Virus record (IMG/VR): IMGVR_UViG_3300033148_005240
Coordinates: 1-54,487 of that record
Strand: one strand, 5' to 3'
Length of the DNA: 54,487 nt
From: a virus
In this document: piece after piece, positions 41,911 to 50,679 of the stretch
Layout: each line of letters opens with the position of its first letter
Numbering within the stretch: position 1 is the first letter of the stretch
Notes under the pieces: generated by a model
The model's input: only the letters and a program-made list of their open reading frames with translations
Database searches by the model: none
What the model was told of the DNA's origin: nothing
Position numbers and translations under genes: made by a program

Positions 41911-42432
41911 CTATTTCCCCATTCTAATACGAGCTAATAAAATATTTAGATTAGCGTTAAGCCGAACTTTCGTCGCAGATATATAATTCATAGGTCTCAC
42001 TATCGATTTGGGATACATTCCAAATCCGCTACCATCCGCTATATTAAATTTTTCTACTCCACCTTTTAATGCTGAACTTGGTTTATTCCCTTCAAAACTT
42101 CCTGGCACGAATTTTCCTTTAAATGGAACAAAAGGTTCTCCTGAAATCATTTTACCGTAGTTAGTAACATACCAATATTTAGGTAACGAAGGAATAAATC
42201 CTATTCCCCAAGAAACTAATCCAGTCGATGTAAAGCCTTGAAATTTCATAGCTTTAGCAAGCTTACCAGTTCCTCCACGTCTGCGACGTTTGCGATTAAT
42301 ATAATTGCTCATGTAAACTGCAAGGCGTTGTCCCATGATATATGCTGAATTTTGAAAAATAAACCAATCTTTTCTAATTGTTTCATCATATATTTCTTTT
42401 GCGGAAAATTTTGGGACAACGGTCATTCTCAT
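41911..42432 (-). CDS. HK97 gp10-like neck protein candidate
   Basis: The 173-residue protein has long helices with AYIMGQRLAVYMSNYINRKRRRRGGTGKLAKAM, a basic element typical of gp10/tail completion proteins, and ends in RVRMGK-type residues. The region KFQGFTSTGLVSWGIGFIPSLPKYWYV supports a compact virion fold. It lies one gene before the probable terminator in the usual connector order (adaptor, closure, gp10-like, terminator, tube). No exact family can be named. Confidence 0.5.
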   Translation of the reverse strand: MRMTVVPKFSAKEIYDETIRKDWFIFQNSAYIMGQRLAVYMSNYINRKRRRRGGTGKLAKAMKFQGFTSTGLVSWGIGFIPSLPKYWYVTNYGKMISGEPFVPFKGKFVPGSFEGNKPSSALKGGVEKFNIADGSGFGMYPKSIVRPMNYISATKVRLNANLNILLARIRMGK

Positions 42433-42548
42433 TGTTTTGATTCCTGTTCCATAAAATACATTTTCCCATTTTTTATATAAATGGCATAAACTTTCTCTTT
42501 ATCCGTCCAGTAGTCTACCACAATATATACTCTTTTTGATTCCTTCAT
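42429..42548 (-). CDS. very small protein, 39 aa
   Basis: A 39-residue frame starting at 42548, two bases after the stop of the upstream gene, and ending in an ATGA overlap with the next gene. It reads as two beta hairpins (RVYIVVDYWTDKEKVYAIYI, NGKMYFMEQ). The tight coupling on both sides makes it a probable translated gene. No function can be assigned. Confidence 0.45.
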   Translation of the reverse strand: MKESKRVYIVVDYWTDKEKVYAIYIKNGKMYFMEQESKQ

Positions 42549-42550
42549 AG

Positions 42551-42907
42551 TTAAACTTTTTTAATGTAAATATAAATTCTACAATAATTTCCTTCTTCTC
42601 TAATTTGCATTTTGCTATTTGTTTTCCAACCTTCATAATAATCAGTATCTCCTACAATTTGTATCTTTCTGGACATTTCAAGTATTGGTCTATCTTTTTT
42701 TCTTATGATTATCTCCTTTGCTTTATCGGTTATAATTCCTGGCATTGCGTATTGAACTTTAGCAGTTGTTAAATCTGTTATTATCGCAGAAATAACCACA
42801 AACCCTCTTTCTGTTAAATCTACTGTTTTTTCATAAGGGTCATTTATAGTTTCTTGTTGAAAAAATATTCTAATTTTTTTGTTCATTTCGTTAAATAATT
42901 CGTCCAT
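42551..42907 (-). CDS. head closure/connector candidate
   Basis: From ATG at 42907 the protein has KIRIFFQQETINDPYEKTVDLTERGFVVISAIITDLTTAKVQYAM and ends in beta strands (GNYCRIYIYIKKV), resembling small head-closure proteins of the HK97/SPP1 gp16 type. An ATG 12 bases upstream is also possible. It lies between the large LamG gene and the gp10-like gene. The assignment is by fold pattern and order only. Confidence 0.5.
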   Translation of the reverse strand: MDELFNEMNKKIRIFFQQETINDPYEKTVDLTERGFVVISAIITDLTTAKVQYAMPGIITDKAKEIIIRKKDRPILEMSRKIQIVGDTDYYEGWKTNSKMQIREEGNYCRIYIYIKKV

Positions 42908-42909
42908 AA

Positions 42910-45222
42910 TTAATTCCAAAATACTCCTGTTCCATGTATTTTTAAATCTTTATTATTATGAGTTATAATTTTATAAGCCATATGTGTTCCTGACCCCATA
43001 CCAGTAACATCCAAATTTACTATTCCTGATAAAACTCTTTTTGTTCCTTCGTAATTTCCTTCATCTTCTAAAGTTACTTGTTCCCAAGTTGCTCCTGTTC
43101 CATTTTCTCTAGTTACATACGCCTTCAAATCCACATTGAGTGAGATTGCATCCACGTTCTCTTGGAAGATTATAATCCTAGATTGTGAAGGACTTGCTTC
43201 AGCAGTTTGTGAATTACTGATAAGGGTCATATTTTGGGTTAATCCTACAGCATACATATTATCTATATAAAAAGTATTATCATTAGAACCTGTATCGCTA
43301 GATATAATTTTTATTATAATTGAATCAATATCGTCTTTATTTGCACTAGAAATACCTGATATATCCCAAGTAATAGTTTTCCAACTATCTTCTTCTCCTG
43401 TTTCTATTGTTATATTTTTAGTAGAAGTCGTGCCTCCACTATCGTGTATTTGTATTTGTAAATTAGTCCCTACTTCTGAAGCATAAACATCTAATTTTAT
43501 AGTATTGTAATTAGTTAAATCTAAATGATTCTCTGTTCCTAAAGTTTTAGTTATTGTTTCATTTAGAGAATCCCCCACATCTGCTATAGCTTTTAAAGAA
43601 TAAGAACCTTGAGTTTTTATTGTATCTTCTGAATAAATATTTAAAGAACCATCTACAGGTTCTGCATATTCTTCTATAGGAATATCTATAGTGTCATTAG
43701 GAGTATCATTTGGAGTTGCGTTAAATATATTGCTTTTGTGTATCCTTAATTCATCCATGTATCCATCTAACCATCTACCAGGGGTAGAATCAACCATAGC
43801 ACCAATACCAAGAATCCCATCAAAAGTAGCTGTGGCTGTATTAGAAGCATAAGCCACCTGCGTTCCATCAAGATATATGCCCCACAATGTATTCGGGTCA
43901 TCCCAAACTTTACAAAGAGCCACATGATGCCAGTCAGTATCAGTAAGAATATCATTTGCAGAATCAAAACTTATAATATTTGAATTATTAGTTCGAACAG
44001 TAAATCTAAGTAATCTTTCCGTATCATTCCGATAAAATATCCAATTGTTTTCGTTATTGTCATTTTCGCATTGAGCAATGAAGGTTTCGTGAACTGACCC
44101 CCCTGTTGTATTAAACTTTACCCACAAATCTATTGTATAATCTTGGGAAGCACTACCTGCAATATCCCAATCTACATTATCAGCATAATAAATATAACCA
44201 CTATCTCCATCAAATAATCCTGAAGCACTCCCCCATTTTTTAACATTGGTTTTAGTTTGAACAGTAGCAACTACTGTAGCGTTACCATGTTCTGCTGGAG
44301 AAGAATCTGTAAAAATAACACCTTCATCTTCACCATTACAATGAAGCATTAATACAGTATTTGCATCTATTCCTTCTCCTGTTATTTCAGGGTCTGAACT
44401 AATCCAAGAAGCTCTAGCTAGCTCATCAGAACTGTATTCTATATAATCCAATTCTAAATTTTCTATAGAAGTCGGTTGATAATAATCACTACCTGTAGAA
44501 TAGTCTTCATTAATAGATTCTTCAGTATCTATTCCACTTTCGTCTTCGTATTCATCAATAAATCCATCTACTAAATTATAAATAGATAAAGAATCTCGCA
44601 CAGCATCTTTAAAAAAGTTAAGCATTATATTTTGTTCAATACGGTCTGCAATTTTAAGTTTAGAGTCTTCATATTTTATTGTAAAATCGTCTACACTGGT
44701 AGACAAATCGGGCACATTATTATCTACATATGCTTTTATACTTTGTTGAGTAGCAAGCATTTTATCAGAATTACTTGCCATATCGTCTTCATCTTTTACA
44801 TCTGATATATCAGCCACTGATGGAAAATTTATATTTTTTCCATTTAAATCCAAATCTCCCCCAAGTTGAGGAGTTGTATCTTCTGATAAATTTTCAAGAT
44901 AAGTTCCTAAATCACTTATATCCGCTTCTACTAAAGCTCTCGATTCCCAACTATCTCCATCAGCTATCAATACATTCTTATTGGTTGGGGTCGTAACTCC
45001 TACATCTGATAATTCTGATAATTGAGATGCTCCACCAGAAGGTGCTTCGGCTTTCCATTTACCAGAGGCATTATCATAAGTCAATACATTATTATCAGCA
45101 GGAGTTCCAGTATCAAAATCCACATCTAATAAATCAACTAAATTACCACCTGCAATTGCACCATCGACATAAGTTTTTACTGCTTTTTCTGTAGGCACTG
45201 CTAGGTCACTATTCCCTGCCAA
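42910..45222 (-). CDS. LamG-domain virion fibre, C-terminal part of a probably frameshifted gene
   Basis: Starting from TTG 45222 the frame reads AGNSDLAVPTEKAVKTYVDGAI, then 'LSELSDV', repeated fibre phrases and a jelly-roll LamG/concanavalin domain (residues about 285-480: VLMLHCNGEDEGVIFTDSS, YTIDLWVKFNTTGGS, WHHVALCKV, GYMDELRIHKS). The same frame is open further upstream (to about 45272: DGKLTLVSGVAINEF), where it meets the end of the preceding gene. The two read as one fibre of about 1,195 residues cut by a one-base shift. The TTG has no good ribosome site. LamG domains bind carbohydrate. Confidence 0.7.
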   Translation of the reverse strand: MAGNSDLAVPTEKAVKTYVDGAIAGGNLVDLLDVDFDTGTPADNNVLTYDNASGKWKAEAPSGGASQLSELSDVGVTTPTNKNVLIADGDSWESRALVEADISDLGTYLENLSEDTTPQLGGDLDLNGKNINFPSVADISDVKDEDDMASNSDKMLATQQSIKAYVDNNVPDLSTSVDDFTIKYEDSKLKIADRIEQNIMLNFFKDAVRDSLSIYNLVDGFIDEYEDESGIDTEESINEDYSTGSDYYQPTSIENLELDYIEYSSDELARASWISSDPEITGEGIDANTVLMLHCNGEDEGVIFTDSSPAEHGNATVVATVQTKTNVKKWGSASGLFDGDSGYIYYADNVDWDIAGSASQDYTIDLWVKFNTTGGSVHETFIAQCENDNNENNWIFYRNDTERLLRFTVRTNNSNIISFDSANDILTDTDWHHVALCKVWDDPNTLWGIYLDGTQVAYASNTATATFDGILGIGAMVDSTPGRWLDGYMDELRIHKSNIFNATPNDTPNDTIDIPIEEYAEPVDGSLNIYSEDTIKTQGSYSLKAIADVGDSLNETITKTLGTENHLDLTNYNTIKLDVYASEVGTNLQIQIHDSGGTTSTKNITIETGEEDSWKTITWDISGISSANKDDIDSIIIKIISSDTGSNDNTFYIDNMYAVGLTQNMTLISNSQTAEASPSQSRIIIFQENVDAISLNVDLKAYVTRENGTGATWEQVTLEDEGNYEGTKRVLSGIVNLDVTGMGSGTHMAYKIITHNNKDLKIHGTGVFWN

Positions 45223-45269
45223 TGTTCCATCTGAAGAAAATTCATTAATAGCTACTCCACTGACTAAAG

Positions 45270-46508
45270 TTAATTTACCATCGCTTCTGTATAATCCGCA
45301 GAGGTTAGATGATAATATTCTCCAGTAGTTCCACCTTGTAATCCTGTTAAAGCATTATGATTAGTTGTGCTGATTTCTACTCTTGAAATAACTTCACTTC
45401 GCCAGTCGATATAATCATCACCTTCATCAGTAGAAATAACCCTTGCTTTCATCGTATTGTTATAATTATCTCTAGTTTGAAAAATTACAGTAGCTATGGG
45501 TCTAATTTCAGGAAAAAGAATATCATTTAATATAAGTTCTCGTATTTCTGATTCAGCTCCTGTTTGAGCTTTCGTTTTAGTTGTATAAGTATCCTGACCT
45601 ACTATTGCAATCATTGGTTTATCTTTTTCAGTAGTCGCAAATATGTGGCATAATACGAATTGAAGATTACCTACTTCAGTTAATTGCCAAGCACCACCAG
45701 TATATTCATTCCAAGCAAGTCTATCTTCGCCTGTTGAGCCTGTTTTTAAGACACTATATCCTGTATTAATCGTTTTATTCCAAGTAGGAGTAGCTCCTGT
45801 CATATAATAGATAGGAAGTCCAATAGTTGAAATTATAGCAGAAATATTGAAAAATAAATCTTCATCAGTAACTTCTCCAGTATCTATTCCAAATTGAGCA
45901 TCTTCATTATCATTACCATTTTGGTCAACAGAAAGAGTATTTAATCCTAGTCCCGATAAATATCTTAACCCTTCAGTAAAATGTAAATATGTATGAGTAA
46001 CTGGTGACATGTTTTTACCATGTCGTTCTTCGCCAATGTAAATACCTTCATTATCCGTAGCGTTCCAATAAACAATACTAACAAGAGCTTTAGTTTCTAT
46101 GAGAGAAACAATAGTTGTATATGAAGGATTGGCTACAGTTGTTAAGGTATCTCCATCATAATAAATAAAATGCACACCTTCCACATCTGTTATTTGAACG
46201 GTATCGCCAGTTGAGGAATATTTGACTCCTGCAATCCAATAATTAAAGGGAACACCTGTTGCTGTTGGTTGAATAGATAATGTTCTATCAGGGGTGGAGT
46301 CTGTCCAAGTCAATTCACTGTCTGTTCTATTCTCAAATCCATTTTGATTCCATTCAGATACTGTTGGAACTGCTATCCATGTAAATTTTTTAGTTGCAAA
46401 ATCATATTTAGGAACATAATTATCTACTTCAGAATTAGTAGATGCTAAATCTTTTGGAAATAAATCATCGTCCTTAAATTGACTCCCTCTAATTCGAGTT
46501 CTTCCCAT
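45270..46508 (-). CDS. fibre protein, N-terminal part of a probably frameshifted gene
   Basis: The 412-residue protein begins MGRTRIRGSQFKDDDLFP, like the gene at 47000 (NTRIRGIQILDKG), a shared attachment motif. It then has 'PKYDFATKKFTWIAVPTV' and 'THTYLHFTEGLRYLSGLG', phrases common in phage fibres, and ends GEYYHLTSADYTEA followed by MVN and a stop. In homologous fibres the phrase continues 'D-G-...-GVAINEFSSDGTLAGNS', which is exactly what the downstream frame supplies. A missing base near 45275 explains both ends. It is coupled to the small upstream gene by a one-base overlap. Confidence 0.7.
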   Translation of the reverse strand: MGRTRIRGSQFKDDDLFPKDLASTNSEVDNYVPKYDFATKKFTWIAVPTVSEWNQNGFENRTDSELTWTDSTPDRTLSIQPTATGVPFNYWIAGVKYSSTGDTVQITDVEGVHFIYYDGDTLTTVANPSYTTIVSLIETKALVSIVYWNATDNEGIYIGEERHGKNMSPVTHTYLHFTEGLRYLSGLGLNTLSVDQNGNDNEDAQFGIDTGEVTDEDLFFNISAIISTIGLPIYYMTGATPTWNKTINTGYSVLKTGSTGEDRLAWNEYTGGAWQLTEVGNLQFVLCHIFATTEKDKPMIAIVGQDTYTTKTKAQTGAESEIRELILNDILFPEIRPIATVIFQTRDNYNNTMKARVISTDEGDDYIDWRSEVISRVEISTTNHNALTGLQGGTTGEYYHLTSADYTEAMVN

Positions 46509-46660
46509 TATTTATTTTCCTTCTTTAAATTTTCATAATCTTTTTTAGAAATTATACCTTTTTTTATTAAAAGTATAATCAAATTTTCTAACAAAGATTG
46601 ATATTTCTTTTTATTATTTAATTCCTTAATTTTTTTAATATTACGAATTCTTCTAATCAT
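46508..46660 (-). CDS. small basic protein, 50 aa
   Basis: A 50-residue frame from ATG 46660 to TAA at 46508, overlapping its neighbours by one base each (TAATG both sides). It is Lys/Ile/Leu-rich and predicted helical. The double coupling supports it as a translated gene in the fibre operon. No function can be assigned. Confidence 0.5.
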   Translation of the reverse strand: MIRRIRNIKKIKELNNKKKYQSLLENLIILLIKKGIISKKDYENLKKENK

Positions 46661-46950
46661 TATTCCTTTTCCTTTGTATTGGATTCTTTAAGCAATTGTG
46701 TTAATACTAAAATACTTCCATTAAGTTTAAATATTTCTCCAGTATTTATTTGAATATTTTTTTTCCAACTTTCAATAGCTTCTAAACCTTTTTTCTTTTG
46801 TTCTATAGCCCATTCTAATTTTTCTTGTATATTTTTTCGAAGTCTTATATTATCTTTTTTACGAATTTTTTCCATACGTTTTGTAGTTTTATCTATTTTA
46901 GCTTTTTGTTTTTTATTTAATCGATTATAATTTTTACCTCTAGGTTTCAT
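46660..46950 (-). CDS. basic coiled-coil protein, 96 aa
   Basis: A strongly basic N-terminus (PRGKNYNRLNKKQKAKIDKTTKRMEKIRKK) precedes a long amphipathic helix. This composition recalls phage head or tail assembly chaperones or DNA-binding small proteins. A TAATG overlap couples it to the next gene. No family was recognised. Confidence 0.5.
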   Translation of the reverse strand: MKPRGKNYNRLNKKQKAKIDKTTKRMEKIRKKDNIRLRKNIQEKLEWAIEQKKKGLEAIESWKKNIQINTGEIFKLNGSILVLTQLLKESNTKEKE

Positions 46951-46999
46951 AATATTCCTTTTTTAAGTTGTAATTTGATGTGTTTTTTAGATTTTTAGA

Positions 47000-47596
47000 T
47001 TACGTTATAATATAATCAGCAATAACTAAGTCAGAAGCATCAACCGCTTCAGCAAAAACTATGCTCGAACCATCAATCGTATAATCTTCACCAGTTCCAG
47101 GCTGTTGCAATAATCCATTGAGATATATATTAACTGTATTAGCAACAGGACTATTAGCGAGAGTATAATCAGTGTCTGAACCTGTATCAGGTTCAAGAAC
47201 TTCATTCCTAATTATATCATCATCAGTAATAACATCCCCGAAATCATCAACAGATAAAACACCAGCAGTAGCTGTTAAGCCAGTTCCAGCTATAGCAGTT
47301 ATAAGGTCAGCAATAGTATCTCTTTTAGTAGCATCTGAATCGGAATTATCAGTAATAGCTATACTATCAGAAGCAACATCTACTACAACTTCTCCAACTT
47401 CATTCAGGTCAACTTCTAAAGAACCATCACCATTTTGAGCTATACCGACACCAGCTACATCAGCGTTAATTTTATCCTTATCAACAGCATCATTGTTTAT
47501 CTGCAACGTCTCAATCGCACTATCAGCTATTTGAGCAGTATCTATGCCTTTATCTAAAATCTGAATTCCACGAATTCTTGTATTTCTATTTGCCAT
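47000..47596 (-). CDS. fibre or head-decoration protein, 198 aa
   Basis: The start NTRIRGIQILDKGIDTAQIADSAIETLQINNDAVDKDKINADVAG is a classical phage fibre repeat region, followed by beta strands and a C-terminal 'NTVNIYLNGLLQQPG-type' phrase common in virion proteins. It shares its N-terminal motif with the protein at 45270, implying attachment to the same site. Ribosome site AAGGAGGAAAAA precedes ATG. Confidence 0.65.
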   Translation of the reverse strand: MANRNTRIRGIQILDKGIDTAQIADSAIETLQINNDAVDKDKINADVAGVGIAQNGDGSLEVDLNEVGEVVVDVASDSIAITDNSDSDATKRDTIADLITAIAGTGLTATAGVLSVDDFGDVITDDDIIRNEVLEPDTGSDTDYTLANSPVANTVNIYLNGLLQQPGTGEDYTIDGSSIVFAEAVDASDLVIADYIIT

Positions 47597-47643
47597 TAAA
47601 TTTTTCCTCCTTAAATAATATTTTCATTTTTAAGGTTCATTTT

Positions 47644-47718
47644 TCAATTTTCGGATTCTTTCGAATCAATTAGGGAATTTAACCTTTCCCAACACATCAA
47701 ATCACTCATTTTCATCAT
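47644..47718 (-). CDS. possible leader-like peptide, 24 aa
   Basis: In the 129-base gap between two genes an ATG at 47718 opens a 24-codon frame (MMKMSDLMCWERLNSLIDSK...) ending at 47644. There is no strong ribosome site. It could be a leader peptide or chance. The gap otherwise holds only short imperfect hairpins. Confidence 0.2.
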   Translation of the reverse strand: MMKMSDLMCWERLNSLIDSKESEN

Positions 47719-47725
47719 TAATTTT

Positions 47726-48004
47726 TTAAGTTTTATTTCGAAAACCAGACCCACCACAATCAATACAAACTTTATAACCTTGTCGTAATTTTGCACCGCA
47801 TGGACAATTTTCTAAAATTTTATTATCTTTTAAAGTTTTAAATAATTTATATAAATTTTCGTAAGTATTATTCATAATCTCTTGTCTAAAATAGCGAAAT
47901 TCCTTAGTGCGTTTATCAAATTTAAATTCCACTAAATCTAAAATTTTCTTCATGGTATTAAGACTTTTTAAGAATATTTCTCTGGCAATTTGTATTTTTT
48001 CCAT
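47726..48004 (-). CDS. zinc-binding protein, 92 aa
   Basis: After a helical N-terminal half the protein carries CPCGAKLRQGYKVCIDCGGSGF, a four-Cys zinc ribbon resembling a DnaJ-type CxxCxGxG unit. Such small proteins sit in phage head operons, where they may aid folding or assembly; this is inference. A ribosome site AAGGAATA precedes ATG. Confidence 0.5.
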   Translation of the reverse strand: MEKIQIAREIFLKSLNTMKKILDLVEFKFDKRTKEFRYFRQEIMNNTYENLYKLFKTLKDNKILENCPCGAKLRQGYKVCIDCGGSGFRNKT

Positions 48005-48021
48005 TATTATTCCTTACTTTT

Positions 48022-48372
48022 TTAAACCGAACTTTCAAGATATTCTACTTCTACATAATCAAGTGCAAGGTCTATAGAATCTAAAAGAGTAAATAACCTA
48101 TTTGAGTCTTCTTGAATTTGAGAAATTTTTTCTTTTATACCATTTATATATACTTTCAAACTGCCTGAAGCGTAAAAAGAAGATGTTTGAAATTGTAACC
48201 CACTTACATGAGTAGGAACTTCTTGCTTTAAATTAGATTCTGTATATCTTCTATAATAATCTAAAATATCTATGACTTTTAATTCGACTGTAATTATTTC
48301 TTTTTCTACGAGTTCGACATTGATTAATTCTTTTTCAATAATTTCTACTTCAAAATTTCCTTGCAATGCCAT
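48022..48372 (-). CDS. hypothetical virion protein, 116 aa
   Basis: The N-terminus repeats a 7-to-9-residue beta motif three times (VEIIEKELIN, VELVEKEIIT, VELKVIDIL), and the middle SGLQFQTSSFYASGSLKVYINGIKEK matches phrases in phage fibre and neck proteins. A ribosome site is present. It is likely a virion component in the head-tail region, but its location is uncertain. Confidence 0.55.
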   Translation of the reverse strand: MALQGNFEVEIIEKELINVELVEKEIITVELKVIDILDYYRRYTESNLKQEVPTHVSGLQFQTSSFYASGSLKVYINGIKEKISQIQEDSNRLFTLLDSIDLALDYVEVEYLESSV

Positions 48373-48382
48373 TATATTTTCC

Positions 48383-48727
48383 TTATTCTCTCGTTTTTCT
48401 AACCGATTCTATTATTTTCAACTTTCCTTGACAAAATACCCCTTCTTGGTCATCATCGTCTTTCCAGTCCACACTGAAATAATAATTCCCTGCATCTATA
48501 TTAGTATCAATAGCTTCTAAAGTTATTAAAGTTTTGCCTTTTTTAGGGTCGCTATGAGAAGTAATTGTTTTTGAAATTTTTGCATTAGCATCTGAATCAT
48601 TCATATTAGATTTAGCAGTAAAATAAACTGTCCAATCAGTTATATCCTGATATACTCCATTTTTTTTGAATGTTAATTCATAAATTCTAGTAGTTTTTTT
48701 GGTAATTTCTAAGTCTTTATGTGTCAT
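48383..48727 (-). CDS. Ig-like/BppU-N-type virion protein, 114 aa
   Basis: The sequence DLEITKKTTRIYELTFKKNGVYQDITDWTVYFTAKSN followed by beta strands and ISFDWKDDDDQEGVFCQGKLKII-type ending fits the small immunoglobulin-like domain of the BppU N-terminal family, in which D-I-T-x-x-T-x-x-F-T/x-K is conserved. These domains decorate capsids or baseplates and can bind host sugars. Confidence 0.65.
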   Translation of the reverse strand: MTHKDLEITKKTTRIYELTFKKNGVYQDITDWTVYFTAKSNMNDSDANAKISKTITSHSDPKKGKTLITLEAIDTNIDAGNYYFSVDWKDDDDQEGVFCQGKLKIIESVRKTRE

Positions 48728-48745
48728 ATCTTTCTCCTTATATTT

Positions 48746-49327
48746 TTAATCCCACTCTAGCACATTTGATACTCCCAAACCGAGAGTAAACCTGTTAATT
48801 AATTTTTCTATTCTGTCTTCTTTTGAAATTCTATGACTATATCTTACAGTTAAAGTCGGTAAAATATATTGAGTCCAATCTGGTTTAATTAAAATCGAGG
48901 CTATTAATACTATAAGGTCAAGGGTGCGATTGTCAGGCGTGGGAAAAATGTCTCCATTCTCTAATTCAAAATCATTTTCGCTAGCATCGAATACACTCAT
49001 CCACACTAAACTTGCTTTAATCCATTCATCTAATTCTGTAGTGCTATATTTATAATAGGTATAATAAATAATTATAACATCCCCATTCACTAAATCATTT
49101 CCAGTATTAGGAGTAATTTCTACTTCATATAATTCGGAATCAAAAGAATATTCCCCTAAACCAAGTGGCACTCCATTTTTAGTAACTTGAGTTATAGATT
49201 CTATATTTTCTTCAGCAAGGGTGAAAATAGCAGGATTAGTATAGGTAAAACTTTCTTTATCAGATTTTATAATATCATTTACAAGTGCTCTAATTTTTGC
49301 TCTTAAAGTTTCTATTGTTGATAACAT
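48746..49327 (-). CDS. head-tail adaptor candidate, 193 aa
   Basis: The 193-residue protein, with helical ends and an internal beta-hairpin region (ESITQVTKNGVPLGLGEYSFDSELYEVEITP, GDVIIIYYTYYKY) followed by helices, resembles gp6/gp15-type connector proteins that bind the portal. It comes after the capsid gene in transcription order, as in HK97-type genomes. The call depends on gene order and fold pattern. Confidence 0.55.
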   Translation of the reverse strand: MLSTIETLRAKIRALVNDIIKSDKESFTYTNPAIFTLAEENIESITQVTKNGVPLGLGEYSFDSELYEVEITPNTGNDLVNGDVIIIYYTYYKYSTTELDEWIKASLVWMSVFDASENDFELENGDIFPTPDNRTLDLIVLIASILIKPDWTQYILPTLTVRYSHRISKEDRIEKLINRFTLGLGVSNVLEWD

Positions 49328-49328
49328 A

Positions 49329-49526
49329 TTATTTTACTCCTTTAATTTTTATTCCTCCAAAAAATCCAGCTCTCACTCTAGTTACTAAATCGCAATGAGA
49401 GTTGTCACAAATTATAACCTGTTTGCTTTTATCAAAATATCTAAATATAGTGCCTTGTTTACCGCAAATATCACATTTCTTATTTTCGAACCAACTTTTT
49501 CTTTTAAAATTTCTATTCTTCTGCAT
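49329..49526 (-). CDS. zinc-finger-like small protein, 65 aa
   Basis: Basic protein with CDICGKQGTIFRYFDKS and ICDNSHCDLVTR, four potential zinc ligands in CxxC...CxxxxC spacing. Overlaps the GNAT-like gene by 14 bases. Similar small zinc fingers follow capsid genes in many phages, with unclear roles. Confidence 0.55.
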   Translation of the reverse strand: MQKNRNFKRKSWFENKKCDICGKQGTIFRYFDKSKQVIICDNSHCDLVTRVRAGFFGGIKIKGVK

Positions 49527-49986
49527 TATCTTTCCTTATTTTTTGAGTAGGTTGTGAAATATATTGTCTAAATAATAATGCCTCGACTCCTCTATCTTTT
49601 AAATATCTAAAACCATTTCTTTCTAAAACTCTCATTAAAGGATTTAATTTTTTAATTTTTGCATATAAATCGGTTTTAATTGACCAATTTACTATTTTAA
49701 GCAATCTACTAGCAGAATTTTCGTCTTTGGCTAAAATTTTTAAATATATTCTTTTTGCTTTGTCCGAAAACCCATATATTAGAATTATTCCATCTTCTTC
49801 TCCAAAAATTATTTTATCGCCTTTTTGAAGACATTCAAATAAAATATCTTGATTTTCTCGAAGGAATAATCTTAAATTTGACCGAGTAACATAAAAATCT
49901 TTATAGATGTCTGTAATTTCATTCAATAAATTTTCAATAATTACTTTATCTTTTTTTGATAATTTGCCAGATTTAAATTGTATCAC
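49513..49986 (-). CDS. GNAT-like acetyltransferase-fold protein
   Basis: The 157-residue protein has the GNAT layout: IYKDFYVTRSNLRLFLREN, then IIFGEEDGIILIYGFSDKAKRIYLKILAKDENSASRLLKIV, a beta-bulge region ending in helix, and 'LERNGFRYLKDRGVEALLF', a C-terminal strand in which N-G-F is frequent. Many phages have such a gene beside the capsid gene. Acetyl-CoA binding residues are weak, so it could be a structural derivative. Overlaps the upstream HNH gene by 14 bases. Confidence 0.5.
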   Translation of the reverse strand: MIQFKSGKLSKKDKVIIENLLNEITDIYKDFYVTRSNLRLFLRENQDILFECLQKGDKIIFGEEDGIILIYGFSDKAKRIYLKILAKDENSASRLLKIVNWSIKTDLYAKIKKLNPLMRVLERNGFRYLKDRGVEALLFRQYISQPTQKIRKDNAEE

Positions 49987-50659
49987 AAGATTCCTCCATA
50001 TATTTTTGAAAATATTTTGTCCAATATTTTCTATTTGTATTTGTTCGTCTATGGCAACCCATACATAACGATATTAAATTATTTAAAATACTATTTTCTT
50101 TATTATAATCGATATGATGACAATCTAATTGCTTGCCATTTTCTAATTGAGAACAACCACATTCCCTACATTTATAACCATCTCTAAATCTAACTTGCTC
50201 TTTTAAAGCATTATCGAATTCTGCACCGTATTCTGAATTCTCTCCAGGAATACCTGTTCCCCCTGCACTACAAGAACGACATAACCCTGAACCATAAAAC
50301 CAAGACCAGTAACTAATTTTTTTATTACAATTTTTACAATGATGAATTTCAGTATATCTACCGTCTATATAATTTCCGTTTTTATTTCCAATTCTTTTAC
50401 TATTAATTTTACTTAAATCTGGTCGCTTATGACCTTTTTTAGATTCACTTATTTTTAATCGAACTTCTAATTTTTTTGAAGGATTTTTATTGCCTGAAAT
50501 ATCTGCATGTGCTTCGGATTTATTTCTTATTTTAATATTAAGTCTCTTTAAATTTCTCCAAATAGTTGAAGGACTGTGATTAGTTTCTTCAGCAATTTGC
50601 TTTAAAGGTTTTTTATTTATTTTATATTTTTTTATTAAAAGTTGTTTTGTTAATTTCAT
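49973..50659 (-). CDS. HNH homing endonuclease with NUMOD/HTH front (family B)
   Basis: Unlike the five family A copies, this protein begins with a helix-turn-helix (KPLKQIAEETNHSPSTIWRNLKRL), continues with a NUMOD3-like GNKNPSKKL segment and two zinc knuckles (CKNC, CRSC), then an HNH domain of the common RFRDGYKCRECGC...LDCHHIDYNKEN...LCMGCHRRTN type. It sits between the capsid gene and the GNAT-like gene, overlapping the latter. It is probably a mobile element that exploits the conserved capsid region. Confidence 0.82.
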   Translation of the reverse strand: MKLTKQLLIKKYKINKKPLKQIAEETNHSPSTIWRNLKRLNIKIRNKSEAHADISGNKNPSKKLEVRLKISESKKGHKRPDLSKINSKRIGNKNGNYIDGRYTEIHHCKNCNKKISYWSWFYGSGLCRSCSAGGTGIPGENSEYGAEFDNALKEQVRFRDGYKCRECGCSQLENGKQLDCHHIDYNKENSILNNLISLCMGCHRRTNTNRKYWTKYFQKYMEESCDTI

Positions 50660-50679
50660 TTTTGCCTTACTTTTAGAAT

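Noticed and set aside
47640-47720. Small hairpins in the gap before the 198-residue fibre gene as a regulatory element
   Set aside because: Stems are five to six base pairs with mismatches and are not convincing.
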